Source: Numida meleagris | Lineage: Eukaryota; Chordata; Aves; Galliformes; Numididae | Assembly: GCF_002078875.1 (NCBI RefSeq) | Contig: NC_034409.1 | Span: forward strand, 60,589,244-60,653,243 | DNA: 64,000 nt | Reading direction: 5' to 3' | Shown here: positions 36,316 through 47,792 of the stretch, piece by piece | How the letters are laid out: the number at the start of each line of letters is the position of its first letter | How positions within the stretch are numbered: the first letter of the stretch is position 1 | Notes under the pieces: generated by a model | The model's input: only the letters and a program-made list of their open reading frames with translations | Database searches by the model: none | Told to the model about the DNA's origin: nothing | Translations under genes and position numbers: made by a program

Positions 36316-36769
36316 GTAAGTTCCCTGAAACCCCAGCTAGGCTCGCGCTGTGTGATGCAGCCCACCAGTAGCTCATCACTTCCTGGCAAGGGCTGCCTGC
36401 TCCTTGCCCCCCAGCCCCCTCCCTGGGGGCAGCTCAGCTTTCAGAGGTTGGGAAGGTTCCTTGGCTCAGTCTTGTGTGTGTCATTAAAAGAGGGAGCCTG
36501 GCTTCCCTCCAGCTCCGTGTGTGTTTGTGTGTACACTTCAATATGAGATATAAATGTTACCATAGCTACACATTGAGCAATGAGGTGTCATTTACTTGGC
36601 TGAACGTGTGCTGGTAAGCAGGAGGTAGTTGTCATAAATGCATTTTCAGGTTCCTGGGCCATTTATCTTAGTAAATTGTTAATGGTGCATGCCTGGAAAA
36701 TGCCAGTGCTGTAGCCATCTGAAGTAGAGCAATAATAATAGTACTTACTGCTTGTATTGAGGCTCCTGT

Positions 36770-36935
36770 CCGCAAAGCTTTGCATGAACACTAAACTAAT
36801 TGGTGCCGACAATGCTCCTGTGCAGTAGCAGGTAAATATAATTACCGTAGTTCTGCAAGGGAGGAGGCTGAAGCAGGAAGGTGAACTGCCTGGCCTATAG
36901 AGGAATGGTAAATCTGGGCCAAGGACAGGGCCATA
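36770..36935 (+). repeat. Possible MIR-type SINE relic
   Basis: The order 'gctttgcatgaacactaaac', then 'caatgctcctgtgcagtag', then 'gggaggaggctgaagcagga', then 'gtgaactgcctggcc' follows the MIR layout (CTTTACATG...TTAATCC, CCTGTGAGGTAG, GAGGAAACTGAGGCA, AACTTGCCC). It is highly diverged. Confidence 0.45.
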
Positions 36936-37801
36936 ATATGCAACATCCCCTGGCCCAGGCTGTGCATGTGGTAGATCCTGGGCCACATATCTCCTGACCC
37001 CACGTGGAGTAGGGGCAGCTCCCTGCAGGCAGTGTCCCTCCATTTGCTGCCCCACAGGGGATGCTTGGCCAGGGCTTTGGATGCTCCCTACTACCCTCCA
37101 GTCCTGAGAGAAGGGACTAGCCCTGTAGGAAGGTCTGCAGGCAAAACGGGAGTGGCAAAGGAAAGCCAGCACAGAGGGTGCAGACAGTGCCACCAGGAAA
37201 AAAAGGCATGTGTGGAAAGGGCAGACAATGTGAGGAGCGGCTCTGGCAGCAAGAACAGAGCTCAGCACAAAAGGGCACGTCAGGAGGTGCAAGAAATATT
37301 CTTTCCTGACATGTGGTGTGGGAGGAAACTCAAGAAATTACACCTATGTTTTATCTTCTTGCCAACTGACAGGGTTATGCCAAAGACTCTCAAGGGCTCC
37401 TAGCCCACCCATGAGCTGGGAAGACAGGATGTCATTTTGTCACTAAGGATTGAGTGAAGCTGGGTGAAGGTGATTTTTAGGATTTGTGTAGCATCCTTTT
37501 CTCTTTTACCATGCTCAGGATTTAGGAAGTCATTTAGAAAAGCCTCCATCCTATTTTTTAACGTTTCCAGGAATGGAAAATCCAGTACAGCCATCAGTAA
37601 GTTGGACTGAAGGTTAATTACCCTGGCTGTTGAAAATGTCCTCCTTTATTTTTAGTCTGTTTTAACGTCAGCTTCCAGTCACTGGATTTGTTTACATCTT
37701 TAAATGCCATTCTGAAGAGCCCATTATCAGAAGACTGTTTTCCATAGAGTGATCAGCTTCTCCTCTAATCTGCTGCTTGATACAATAAATGGATGTATGT
37801 A

Positions 37802-38349
37802 GGTTGCTCCGAAAGTAATGCCTCCTATCTATTTCCATGGAATCTACAACAGCTACAAAGAGCACAATAACGCTATTTGATAGAGCAAATTCTCAGCTAC
37901 AAAGCAGTATTTTTCAACATAGTCACCACCATTAGTTGTGCGTTTTCGCCAGCCTCCATGCTGTGCTTGAAAAATCTGCATGGCCGTCTGGAACGTGGCT
38001 TATCTTTCATGTCGCTGTCACCACAGCTGAAATGCACCATCCACAGCCTCACTGTGCTCACATCCACTGTTTGGTCTTTGTAAATGTTCAACAAATGTCA
38101 ATGAATGTCAGGGGCTGACATTTTTTCTGTGTGGAGAAATTCGCTTCCACACTTCTGCTTCGCATTTACTTCTATGTCAGGTGCCATTTTGTCAGACTCT
38201 CCCTCTGCTGCCATCTGTCACAGGGCAACAAAATGTAATGAGATATTGGTGGGAAGGTTCAACCTCTACTGCTATACCACCAGCATCTGCCTCTGATGTC
38301 ATGGGCTGAGATAATCAAATAGGAGGCATTACTTTCGGAGCAGCCCTCC
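37802..38349 (-). mobile_element. Internally deleted mariner (Galluhop/Mariner1-like) with terminal inverted repeats
   Basis: The left end reads ggttgctccgaaagtaatgc and continues ctcctat. The right end is its reverse complement (ataggaggcattactttcgg, then agcagcc). TA dinucleotides flank both ends (37800-37801 and 38350-38351), as expected for Tc1/mariner insertion, although the right end carries a few extra bases before the TA. The element is about 548 bp, far shorter than a full mariner of about 1.2-1.3 kb, because the middle is missing. The terminal repeats and their sequence fit the chicken mariner family; I recall that family from memory and have not compared the sequence. Confidence 0.9.
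37955..38214 (-). pseudogene. Remnant of mariner transposase N-terminus
   Basis: On the minus strand a frame starting at the ATG at 38212-38214 encodes MAAEGESDKMAPDIEVNAK, then EFLHTEKMSAPDIH. After an in-frame TGA (38098-38100) it resumes as LLNIYKDQTVDVSTVRLW followed by GDSDMKDKPRSRRP. That order matches the DNA-binding N-terminal half of animal mariner transposases, whose helix-turn-helix ends in a VSTVRRW-type motif. The catalytic DDD half is absent, because the sequence joins the element's other end at roughly 37955-37985. With the stop codon and missing catalytic domain no active transposase can be made. Confidence 0.82.
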
Positions 38350-38521
38350 TAGATGCTGGCACTTTCAGTGTTACACAAGTTTTCACGGTCATTAATAATT
38401 CTCATAGCTCTTCTCCAAGCTCTTTCCCAGTTACCAGAAAAGGCAGTTGAAAGGAAGGAGAGAGACTAACAAATATATTCCAAACCCCACACTGAGCATG
38501 ATAGTATGGAAAGTAAAAACT

Positions 38522-38571
38522 CTGCTTTCTGCTCCTACTGACATCGCTGCTTTCCGCTCCTACTGACATCA
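38522..38571 (+). repeat. 25-bp tandem duplication
   Basis: Two adjacent copies of a unit starting ctgctttc and ending gctcctactgacatc differ at one internal base (ctgctttctg versus ctgctttccg) and at the last base. It is a small recent duplication. Confidence 0.93.
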
Positions 38572-39038
38572 CCTCTGCCTGCGTAAATGGGATTTACTGG
38601 CAAAACATTTTGTTCTCCTCTGACTCAGCAGCACTCATTTATTATAATTATAATGCTGTCTTCTGCTCAGCAGTATTTCAGTTATGAAAGAGTCTGTTCT
38701 GAGATGCGATTTCAAACGTTTCCTCAACTTCATTAGATGGCACAGTTTGTGCTGCTGGTATTGTTTATAGAGCATCCAAGGCCTCGTCAAGGCTTGAGTC
38801 CACATGGAAGCACTTTCCAGGTAACCAGTGTCTCAGTGGCTCTTGCTTGTGCTCTGGTTGCTTCAGTAATTTCAGGATTAGTTGGCATTTCTGAAAAACC
38901 GCCCCCTGTCCCCACCTTGCACGTTCACTGTTTGCTCTCACAAGGCCTGCATTACGTGCACACCAGGAGTCACTGGGGAGCTGCACTCCTTGCTTCCACC
39001 ACCTCAGCAATCTGCACTTAAGGCATTGAAACTGTGAA

Positions 39039-39409
39039 GGGTCTCTAGCACAAGGCTTATGGGGAGTGGCTGAGGGAACTGGGATTGTTCAGTCTGGAGA
39101 AGAGGACGTAAGGTGGGGGTTGGCCTCTTCCCCCACATAACAGCAATAGGATGAGAGGGAACAGCCGCAAGATGTGCCAGGGGAGGCTAGGGTTGGATAT
39201 TAGGAAAAAATTCTTCTCTAAAAGAGTGGTGATGCACTGGCGCAGGCTGCCCAGGGAGGTGGTGGAGTCACTGTCCCTGGAGGTGGTCAAGAAATGTGTG
39301 GATGTGGCACCGAGGGACATGGTTAGTGGGCATGGTGGTTGGTGAACGATTGGACTGGATGATCTGGATGGTCTTTTCCAACCCTTACGATTCTATGATT
39401 CAGCGATTC
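39039..39409 (+). repeat. CR1 LINE 3' portion (sense), about 370 bp
   Basis: The stretch from 'ctctagcacaaggcttatgg' and 'gggattgttcagtctggaga' encodes the end of the CR1 polyprotein. 'ggttggatattaggaaaaaa' and 'tgcccaggg aggtggtggag' follow, and the tail is tacgattctatgattcagc. The plus frame around 39151-39345 ([17 protein letters not shown]) is the LINE C-terminus, not a host gene. Confidence 0.93.
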
Positions 39410-39911
39410 ATTTACGCTTTCCTTATTTTTACTCCCTCTCCCCAGCCCTGTCACTGGGTTTTTGAGGCTGTACAATAAGCAATAGAATTATGTAATTAAA
39501 AAGTGTGGTATGTTTGCCTGTGGAGAATTACATTCCACATTTACCCCTCAGACGTACCCATCTGAAGTGTTTGGCTTTCTGTGTAGGCCTCACAGATCCT
39601 GTTGGGTGCCTATGGCAGTGGCTGTGATGGAGAGATAGAGAAGGGGATGGGTATGGGACAGATGACATGATGGTGGATACTGTAGATGGGTGTTGCAGAA
39701 AAGAACAGTTTTCATGTCCAAGTCATTTTATGCATCCTCACAGACTCCAGCTTTGCAAATCACTGCCCTGATTGTAGACCAATTACTCTACAATTAGAAA
39801 GAAGGAAATTAGTAGTTGTACTGTCCTGACCGCATTTTGATGATTCAGAATATTTTTGGCCTCTGGCCTGACCTGGAAATGGATGAGCAGCTGGGAAGCC
39901 GAGGCAGCACT

Positions 39912-40075
39912 CAGAATCACAGAATGGTTTGGGTTGAAAGGGACCTTAAAGCCTCTGCCAAATTCCAATCTCTCTACCATAGGAAGGGGCACCTTCCACT
40001 AGATCAGGCTGCCCAGGACCCAAACCTACCTGGCCTTCAATGCTTACAACACCAGCTTCTCTGATGTTCCCCCAG
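39912..40075 (-). repeat. CR1 LINE 3' fragment (antisense)
   Basis: It opens with cagaatcacagaatggtttg, then 'gttgaaagggaccttaaag', 'actagatcaggctgccca' and 'ctggccttcaatgc'. It lies about 500 bp after the sense copy at 39039-39409 in opposite orientation, so the two 3' ends face each other. Confidence 0.88.
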
Positions 40076-43000
40076 GTGCCCCTCACCATGTGTTCAATCT
40101 CCAGGTGAGTCCGGATGAATCTATGCTCCCCAGATGACAGAAAATACAAGCTTAGTCAAGGGGCTTAGCAATCCAGCAGCAGCTCTGTCAGAGGGATGGG
40201 AGATCAAAATATCATGTCTGCCTAGTGTGATGAGGAGCAGTGGGCATAGCAGTAAGGAATTAATAAGGAAAACGGAGTCAATAGGGAAGCAGACTGCTGC
40301 CACCGCCACTCTGCAGCTTCTGGGAGGTAGGAGAGGGAGCAGCACTGCCATAGCTGCTCTTTCTGAGGCACGTGGCTGATGGCTCATTAATCATTCCAGC
40401 TTGCTCCCAAAGCTTGTGCCAAACTGCAGTGTAGGTTTGCTTGATCTCTGGTGAGTGAGTTTAACTGTTTGCTAAACAAAAGTGATCTTGTCAGTCCGCG
40501 CTTGGCTCTTTTAACTGCTCGCAATTACCATTCCACCAACGTAACAATGCGTTTCCACTTGCTGCTTCTCTGCCAGAAGTGTCAGCTGCCACGTCACTGT
40601 TTAGTGAAAGTGGCCTATTGCTCCTGTGGTGGAGGCAGGTGCTGTAGCTATGGCTGTGGGAAAAGATGTTGAAGTGCACATAGTTTACATAGGGAAATAA
40701 TAGCATTTGGGACTAAATCCCAGGAAACTCAATCCCATTCCTACTTTTGAAGGCATTTGTAGGAAGGATCTCCGCTGCCATGTGTTGGTTTATCTCTTCA
40801 GCTAAATGATGGAGCAGAAGAATGTGTTTTCTCTGACACTGAAACTGCAGGGCAGGTTTCCAAGGCAAACTCGACAGTTGATCCCATCAGCCAGCTCCTG
40901 CCTGATACGCTGCTGATGTTTGAGACTCTTTGCAGGTGGCCCCTCAAAGGGCTCACCCCAGCCAAGTGGCCGGTGATGCAGTGTCCTGATGGAGCCTGAT
41001 TTAGGTAATTAGTGCAAACCAGTTATGCTGCTCAAGAGCAAGGGAAATGAAAACTGAGATGATATGCAGAAATAGATAACAGCAGCATAATTTGAATCGG
41101 AGAGAAGGAGAATGAAAGGGAAAAAAAAAAAGTGTTGTGTATATGGGAAAAGCTCCACCTGTACGTCAGGTTAAGAAAAAGCAAATGGAGGCATAACCCT
41201 TTGCAGCTGCAAAATGAGTTATCCATAAAGCAGATTTTATCAACAGCTGGCATTCTGCGGTTGTAGCAATGGTTTATAAAGCTTTTAGCTTACCTTCGGT
41301 AAACAATCAAAACACACTGCTGGGTTTGACTGCTTTGGTGGTTTGCCTGCCATATGGTAGTGACCCCAGGAGATGCTTGTTTTTTGCTTCTGCAAAAAGT
41401 GAAGGCCAGAAGTATTCTGCCTGAGATGGAGTTGACCATGGCTACTCTGAAAGCCAGCCTGAAAATTCTTGCCACTGCTTCTGCTGCACATTTGCTGCTG
41501 TTGCTAGGAATTTTGGAGACCTCCTGTAGCTGGAGATGAAATCTTACCTAAAATAAAACTTGTTTTGCCACTCTCATATCTGTGAGTGAGAATACAAGGC
41601 TGTGCAACCTTATGCTAGTATGAAGAATATCTGTGATGTGCTAATGAAGATATTTTTGTTGTTGTTGATAGCTAACAAGCTTTTGTCCTGCTTCTTCTGT
41701 GGCCTCATTTGTTTGATATTGCTTGAGATTTTATCACTCCTCAGGAATGCATATGAACTGACATAACCAAAAAGCTTAAAACCCATCTGACCGCCATTCC
41801 TTATGTCTTTAATAACCCTTCTAACAATGAAGGGAGGGGAGAAGGAATCACTCTCCCTAATACAACTGAACTCATTCACAATCTAATTCCCAAAGCAGCT
41901 CCATCTTACAGTCTGCGTTTCCATGGCCAGCATCTCAGATTATAGTTCGTAGGCATGCTGTGCTTGCTACCAGGGTCCTGCTTCCTGTGGATCTCTCATC
42001 AATGTGAGCAGCAGCAGGTGGGGCTGAAGGAAGTAATAATGGTAATAATAATCCAATGGCATGCAAGCTACATCGTTGTGTCCAGCAAAAAGTCGACACC
42101 TGAAATTTTGTGTTTATACTTTCGGACATAAAAACATAAAGGTTTGCCTTTAATTAATAAAATACCAGTAGAATAATCAGTTTAATAGTGGAAGAGAAAG
42201 AGTTATATGTGATTGAAGTCAGTTACTATGACCATCAAGTGGTTCAACATGGCGGCATCATAACTGAATTATTTCTGTCCAACTGATTTTTGGTGGATGA
42301 AAGTTGCAGAAATGAATTAAGATTGGGGCAGCTAAGAAAGGAAAAGTGCTGGAAAGGCGGATAAACAGTGAGTAAGGAGAAAGAGAGAGAGATTGATTTG
42401 GCCCTCCTAGCATCAGGCAGCCCTAGAGCAACCTGGAGCTGCCATTTGGGTTACTGCTCTTCACAAGGAAGGCAAGTGCTCAGTGTGAACTGGCTCTTAA
42501 CACCAGTGTAATATCTGATGGTGCAGAGTCCTGCTGAACGTATTCACTTTACAGGCAATCCTGTGAGTTTTGTACATAAATGCACCAGTGTGTGTACATG
42601 TGGACAGTATACATGCTTTTGCAGCATGTTTGTGGGTGGACACATCCATCAGCAGTCTCATAGCCACATGTTCCCTTTGTGCAGCTGGCAAAACAGTGGA
42701 AGGGGGATCAGCCTGCTGTCAGCAGATCGATGCAGAAACCTCCATTCTCCCTGTTGGCACTCACCAGAGAATGGGGTTGAAGGGCAGCAAGCAGGAACCC
42801 TCAGGCTCGCTTGCTTTGTGGCTCAGAGAGCTGCTCAGCTGCTCAGCCCTGAGAGAAGGGAGACGCTGGGCCAGGAGGCAAAGCAGGCAATAGGAAAATG
42901 CTTGATGCTGCAGTGTGGGCAGACTGTCTTTTGAGAACTTGCAAGTAATGGAGTTAAGGGCATTGCTTGCAGCAGGGAAACTGGGGATGCTGGTTTGTGG

Positions 43001-44907
43001 CACGGGGAAACGTCATGAGATCCTGACTAGATGGGAGAGGAGGAAGCAAGTATAAGTACCGAAGCCATATCCCTCACTGAGGGAATAAATTGGTGCATAA
43101 TACTGATGGAATGAGTAGAAAAGGAACAAGCTAGGCTGCCCTTTCTCTCCACTCCACTTTAGAAATAAAGCCCTAATGCTGTAAGGGAGACTCGGGTTTC
43201 TTGCTTAAGCTTTCTCCCTCATCTACTCACTGGGTTTCTATATATCTTACATCAACACTATCTGGGGTTGTTTAAATTCAGTTAAATTGCACTCTCCATG
43301 CAGTAAGAAAATAGTGTTTGTATGGTCCTTGATGCATGTGTGTGCCTTGGAAATGCCTCTCAGTGTCGACTGCAGGTGGCCTTGGATACCATCTGTGATT
43401 TATTTCTGGAAAGAATTAAAATACCAGCACCATTTGTTAGCCTGTTTTTACAGGGAGTCAAAAATGTGCAGTGCTGCTTTGCTGAGACTGCCGGGGCTGT
43501 GTTTGCTCCCAAAGCATTGAGTGCTCTTCTGACACTTGAATTCCTTAGGTCAGGCCCTTGGAGCAAGCCATGTGGTTAGGCATTGATGGAACATCTTCAC
43601 AGAGAGTTAACACAATGCCCTGCTTCAGTGGATTTTACAGGTCTGAGACTGATCACGTCCAAGCTATTGGGAACATCTTTGTGTGGTGTTCTTCTAAATC
43701 ATGCCTTGTCAAGATGCTTTTGGGGTATTGGTGCTCTTGTATATGTATGTGGTGGCTGTCCTGAAGCGAGACAAACCTGTTGAGTGATTTAATAATAATT
43801 GACGATTAAAAGGCTGCCTGATAATTTGAATCAGAGCTTAATGGCCTTTATAACAGAGTGCACGGGATGATGGCCAACTTACTTCAGCCACTGTAATTTA
43901 TTTTTTAACCTGTTAAACGCTACTCTCTGCCTATTTTGGGGTGTTCTCCGTGGTTGCTCAGGTGTTCTGCCTTTTGTTGACTGAATATTAATCAGGGTGC
44001 AGGGCTGTATTTACTCAAAACCAGACTGGTGTAAGTGTAACCATGAGCCCTCAAGCCTGGGCATTACGTGTGTCACTGCACTGGCAGCAATGGAAGCTGG
44101 ATGTTCCTGCTGGAATGGGAGCTGAATCGCTCCTTCTCGTCATAGGCATCTGCATTCTGGGTCCCTTCCTAGGCTGTGGCTTCTGTCATGGGTGCAAGCA
44201 CTTCTATGCTGTAATACAAGGACTTTCTCTCTTCTGAAAAGCATCTCCTCAGAGAATAGCCCCCATCATCTGCAAGGACAGCTATGGAACGTTCCTTGAA
44301 CACCATGTCTTTGCTCAGATTGTTTCCAGGGAAGCAAATGCACTTGCATATTGAGGCTAAAATTCTGGGGAATGGAAAACACTTTCCTAATGAAGCTGCA
44401 AAGCCTTTGTCTTATTAAGATGAGGTCTATTTCAACTTTTATGTGAGCTATGGAGAGTTTCTACTTTCAGCTGTACTTTTCACTTTTCGCAAACAAGAAT
44501 GTCCAATCTAAGGGCAAATTACTCTTAGTTCCTGCACCAGTTTCTTTTCTGCTAGCCAGCTGCCTTTGCCTTTGTTGAAACTTTGCGACCACGTTTCTCT
44601 CAGAGAACAGCCAGGTTGTACTGGTTATTGCTGTACAAATCATGAGAGATTTGACTTCTCTGGTCTTTATCAATGGGCAGCAGAAAAATCAGTTCCCAGC
44701 AAGTGTCTACTGAGAATAGTCTTGAGACTTTTTGCAAAGCCTTAGTAGAAGAGTGTACAGGGTGCTCCTTATCCTCAGGAATTTGAATGGCCCCTTCAAG
44801 CATTGTGGGAGATGCTGGAATGAGGCTGCTCCAGTTAACACTTATGTTTGAGGCAATCCTCAGCAATTTCAGAGCCACCATAGATGCGCTATGGGGAACC
44901 TCCGGAG

Positions 44908-45141
44908 ATCACAGCATCATGGAATCGTTTGGGTTGGAAGGGACCTCAAAGCCAACCCAGTTCCAACCCTGTGCCGTGGGCAGGGCTGCCACCCAGCAGC
45001 TCAGGCTGCCCAGGGCCCCATCCAACCTAGCCCTGAGCACCTCCAGGGATGGGGCACTCAGAGCTTCTCTGAGTAGCCTGTGCCAGGGCCTCACTGCCCT
45101 CTGAGTGAAGAGTTTCTGCCTAATGTCTAATCTAAACTTGG
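44908..45141 (-). repeat. CR1 LINE 3' fragment (antisense)
   Basis: It starts atcacagcatcatggaatcg, followed by 'gggttggaagggacctcaaa', 'gccaacccagttccaaccc' and 'ccatccaacctagccctgag'. It is the same subtype as 24997-25200, with few differences visible over about 190 bp, and lies in the same orientation. Confidence 0.93.
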
Positions 45142-46206
45142 ATAGGTTTAAACAGGTAGCAGGTATGATTCTGTCCCATCTGCTTAGGCACAACGTATGT
45201 TGTTGTTCTGTACCCTCATGTAAATGCTTGGTTGGAGAGTTCATCCGACCTCACCACCTCCTGTCTGCTGTGATGTTGATCTGGTTTCTGCGGGGTCTCC
45301 GAAGAAGCCTGCACTGTTTCCTCTCTCTGCAAGGCAGGCATGTCTTGAATTATTAGTCCTTTGTTGGCCTTGAGTGGTTTCTGGGATTTTAAGGACTTAC
45401 ATAGATCCTACATACATTCTTTATATGAAAGCAGAGGCAGACGGCCCCATTTGATAACCTTTCATTGGCTCAGCATCACAGGAAACATGTGAGTTTAGCT
45501 GTGACATTGACATAAAATCCTTTCTTTCCTCCTTAGCTCTAAAGCTTCCATCCCCACCCAAGTTTGAAAATTTAATGAAATACTATTTTAAGTGCTACAA
45601 GGCTTGGTTTTAAAATGTCATGCTTCTGAATATGACATTTTAAAAGTAGGTGCTGGGGTCAAAGAATACTTGTGGCTTTTGTCAATTTACAGATTAAATC
45701 CATTCAGCTCCTCTTGTTTTGATGCCTGTGTCCTGTTGAGCTTTCCCTCGATGCTGGAACATTCTGCAGGCAAGGGAAGCAGAGCGTGCAGGCTGGGCAG
45801 CCCGCAATTCCTTGAGCCCTGGCTGCCTTTCAGCACTTGCTTTTTATACCAAGTTGGCAACTGGAGGTCCCAGCTGAGATCGAAGCCCTGTTTTACCCAT
45901 TTCTGAACAGAGCTGGGGATTGTCTTCACTGCTGTTCCTTTAGTGATAGAGCATGAGGACCTGTGAGGCAGATTTGTCCCAGGCCACATCAGAAACCATG
46001 GTAGAGGTGAGCACCAACTCTCCATGTACATTTATAGTTGCTCAGTGCTGCTCGTTGGGTGGGCTGAGGGACCCAAGGCACCTGTAGGGGGACTCTTGCT
46101 CTTCAGCAGTGGTGAGTGGGACAAACTGGTGGGTGTCTGAAATAGCTGTAGGCACTCCATGAACCTGAGTTGCTAACTGCACGCAACATCACTTCCGAAA
46201 CCAGTT

Positions 46207-46256
46207 ATCACAGAATCATAGAATATCCGGAGTGGGACGGGACCCATAAGGATCAA
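46207..46256 (-). repeat. CR1 tail fragment (antisense), about 50 bp
   Basis: Only the extreme 3' end remains: atcacagaatcatagaatat followed by a diverged 'ggagtgggacgggaccca' (normally gggttggaagggaccc). Confidence 0.72.
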
Positions 46257-47404
46257 GTTATGATCTTGGCGTTTCCATCAGGGCCTGAGCTGGTCCATGT
46301 AATGCTGGTGAAGAGCCTAGTGAGACCCACAGAACCACTCATGGGGTGGAGTGCACTGTTGAGGCTCAGAGGTGCTCTGAGAGCTGCTAGCACCCAATGA
46401 GGTTAGGTTTGCTCCCTGCCTTATTCCTAGCATTGTGTGAAGTGCTGATCCAGCCTGCCTCATCACTGAGTAATATAGAAATGGGTGAGGTGTAATAGCA
46501 GCAATCAGGGCTGCACACGTACAGCCCGGAGTCTGACTGCTTTGTCATGCTTTCACTGAAGGAGATTATGCCTGAGGCTTTCAAAGGAACCTAAAAGCCT
46601 TAGATCTCTCACTTGCCTGACTTTCAACAGGATTTCCAGGTTTAAAAAAAATCCTAGACTGCCACAAATCTTCTGCCAACCTGAAGGGTGTTAACTTTGA
46701 GGAAATATTGATGCAACTACTAAAACTCTTCAAGAGAAACAAGCTGCTGCTTAATATTGCAGGATTGCCTCTTCCTCTGTAAAAGGAATTAAAATGCTGC
46801 AAATTGAAGGTCTTTTAGAGGATGACATAGGGTCTGGTTCTGTGACCTGCATCACATAGAGCAGCTTTCAGACCAAGGTGCCATGATGTCATGAGGCCAT
46901 GGCCTGACTTGTTGCCAGCGTAGGGTTATTCCCTGTAGGGTAGCTGCTCTCAGAATTGCATCAGCTTTTAAATCAACCTTACACGGAGCTTTATGGAAAA
47001 CCTAAGAAAACACATGCAAATGAGTGTGATGTAATACTCAAATTGGGAAACTGGGTGCATAGGAGTAAACATAAAGTGGATAGTATAAAAATTTGGCACA
47101 GATGAGACATTATTGATGTAACCTTCTTACTTCTGTTGGCAAGATTATGCCAATAGAACATTACTATATGTGTTGAAATGGGGCAAAATGTGTCTTAAAA
47201 ACAAGTTGCCATGCTGGCAGCAATAGGGCTGGGGTAACTAAAGCCTGACAGCTCCTTTAGTTTGGCTACAGCCAGTCTGTGCCTGTAGAACACTGTGGTA
47301 GGATCACACAGGCACTGGAAGGATGGCGAGTGGCAGCCAGACAGTGTCCAGCATCTTGAAGAATGGGTGAGAAAACACAACCTGTCTCAGGGCCCTACAG
47401 CCTC

Positions 47405-47485
47405 ATCTGGTCAAAATGAGGGAACACCAGCAGTTTGCCCACAGTGGCACAGTAGTGATATTGAACCACAGCTGCTCCAAAGGTA
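47405..47485 (+). repeat. Possible MIR core relic
   Basis: 'aaaatgagggaacacc', then 'cagtttgcccacagtggcac', then 'agtgatattgaaccacagct' tracks the MIR run GATGAGGAAACTGAG, TTGCCCAAGGTCACACAG, AGTAAGTGG...TTGAACCCAGG. It is short and diverged. Confidence 0.35.
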
Positions 47486-47514
47486 GAGCGTACTTAGTGT
47501 GCTTGACACATACA

Positions 47515-47792
47515 CATGAGGGTTGGCCTTTTCTCCCAGATAACTAGTGATGGAATGAGAGTTAATGGCCTTAAATTGTGCCAAGGGGGGGTCCAGGTTG
47601 GGTATTAGGAAAAAAATTGTCTCAAAAAGAGTGGTCATGCATTGGAACAGAGGGGTGGTAGAGTCACTGTCTGTGTTCAAGAACCATGTTGGTGTGGCAC
47701 TGAGGGACATGGTTTAGTGGTCATGGTGGGAATAGTTGGGGTTGGCCCTGGTGATCTTAGTGATCTCTTCCAACTTTAGTGATTCTATGATT
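47515..47792 (+). repeat. CR1 LINE 3' fragment (sense)
   Basis: Begins near 'atgagggttggccttttctc', passes 'gggtattaggaaaaaaattg' and 'agagtggtcatgcattggaa', and ends gtgattctatgatt. One of its characteristic blocks (the 'gctgcccagggagg' region) is missing near 47650, an internal deletion. Confidence 0.9.

Noticed and set aside
36663..37292. Minus-strand open frame of 209 codons, the longest in the window
   Set aside because: Low-complexity mix of residues, no domain or motif recognised, overlaps an apparent MIR relic and lies inside an intron; no splice or conservation evidence.
44040..44110. Possible third copy of the 'ggtgtaactg'-type palindromic repeat
   Set aside because: Only a short 'ctggtgtaagtgtaacc' match with no second arm; too weak to annotate.
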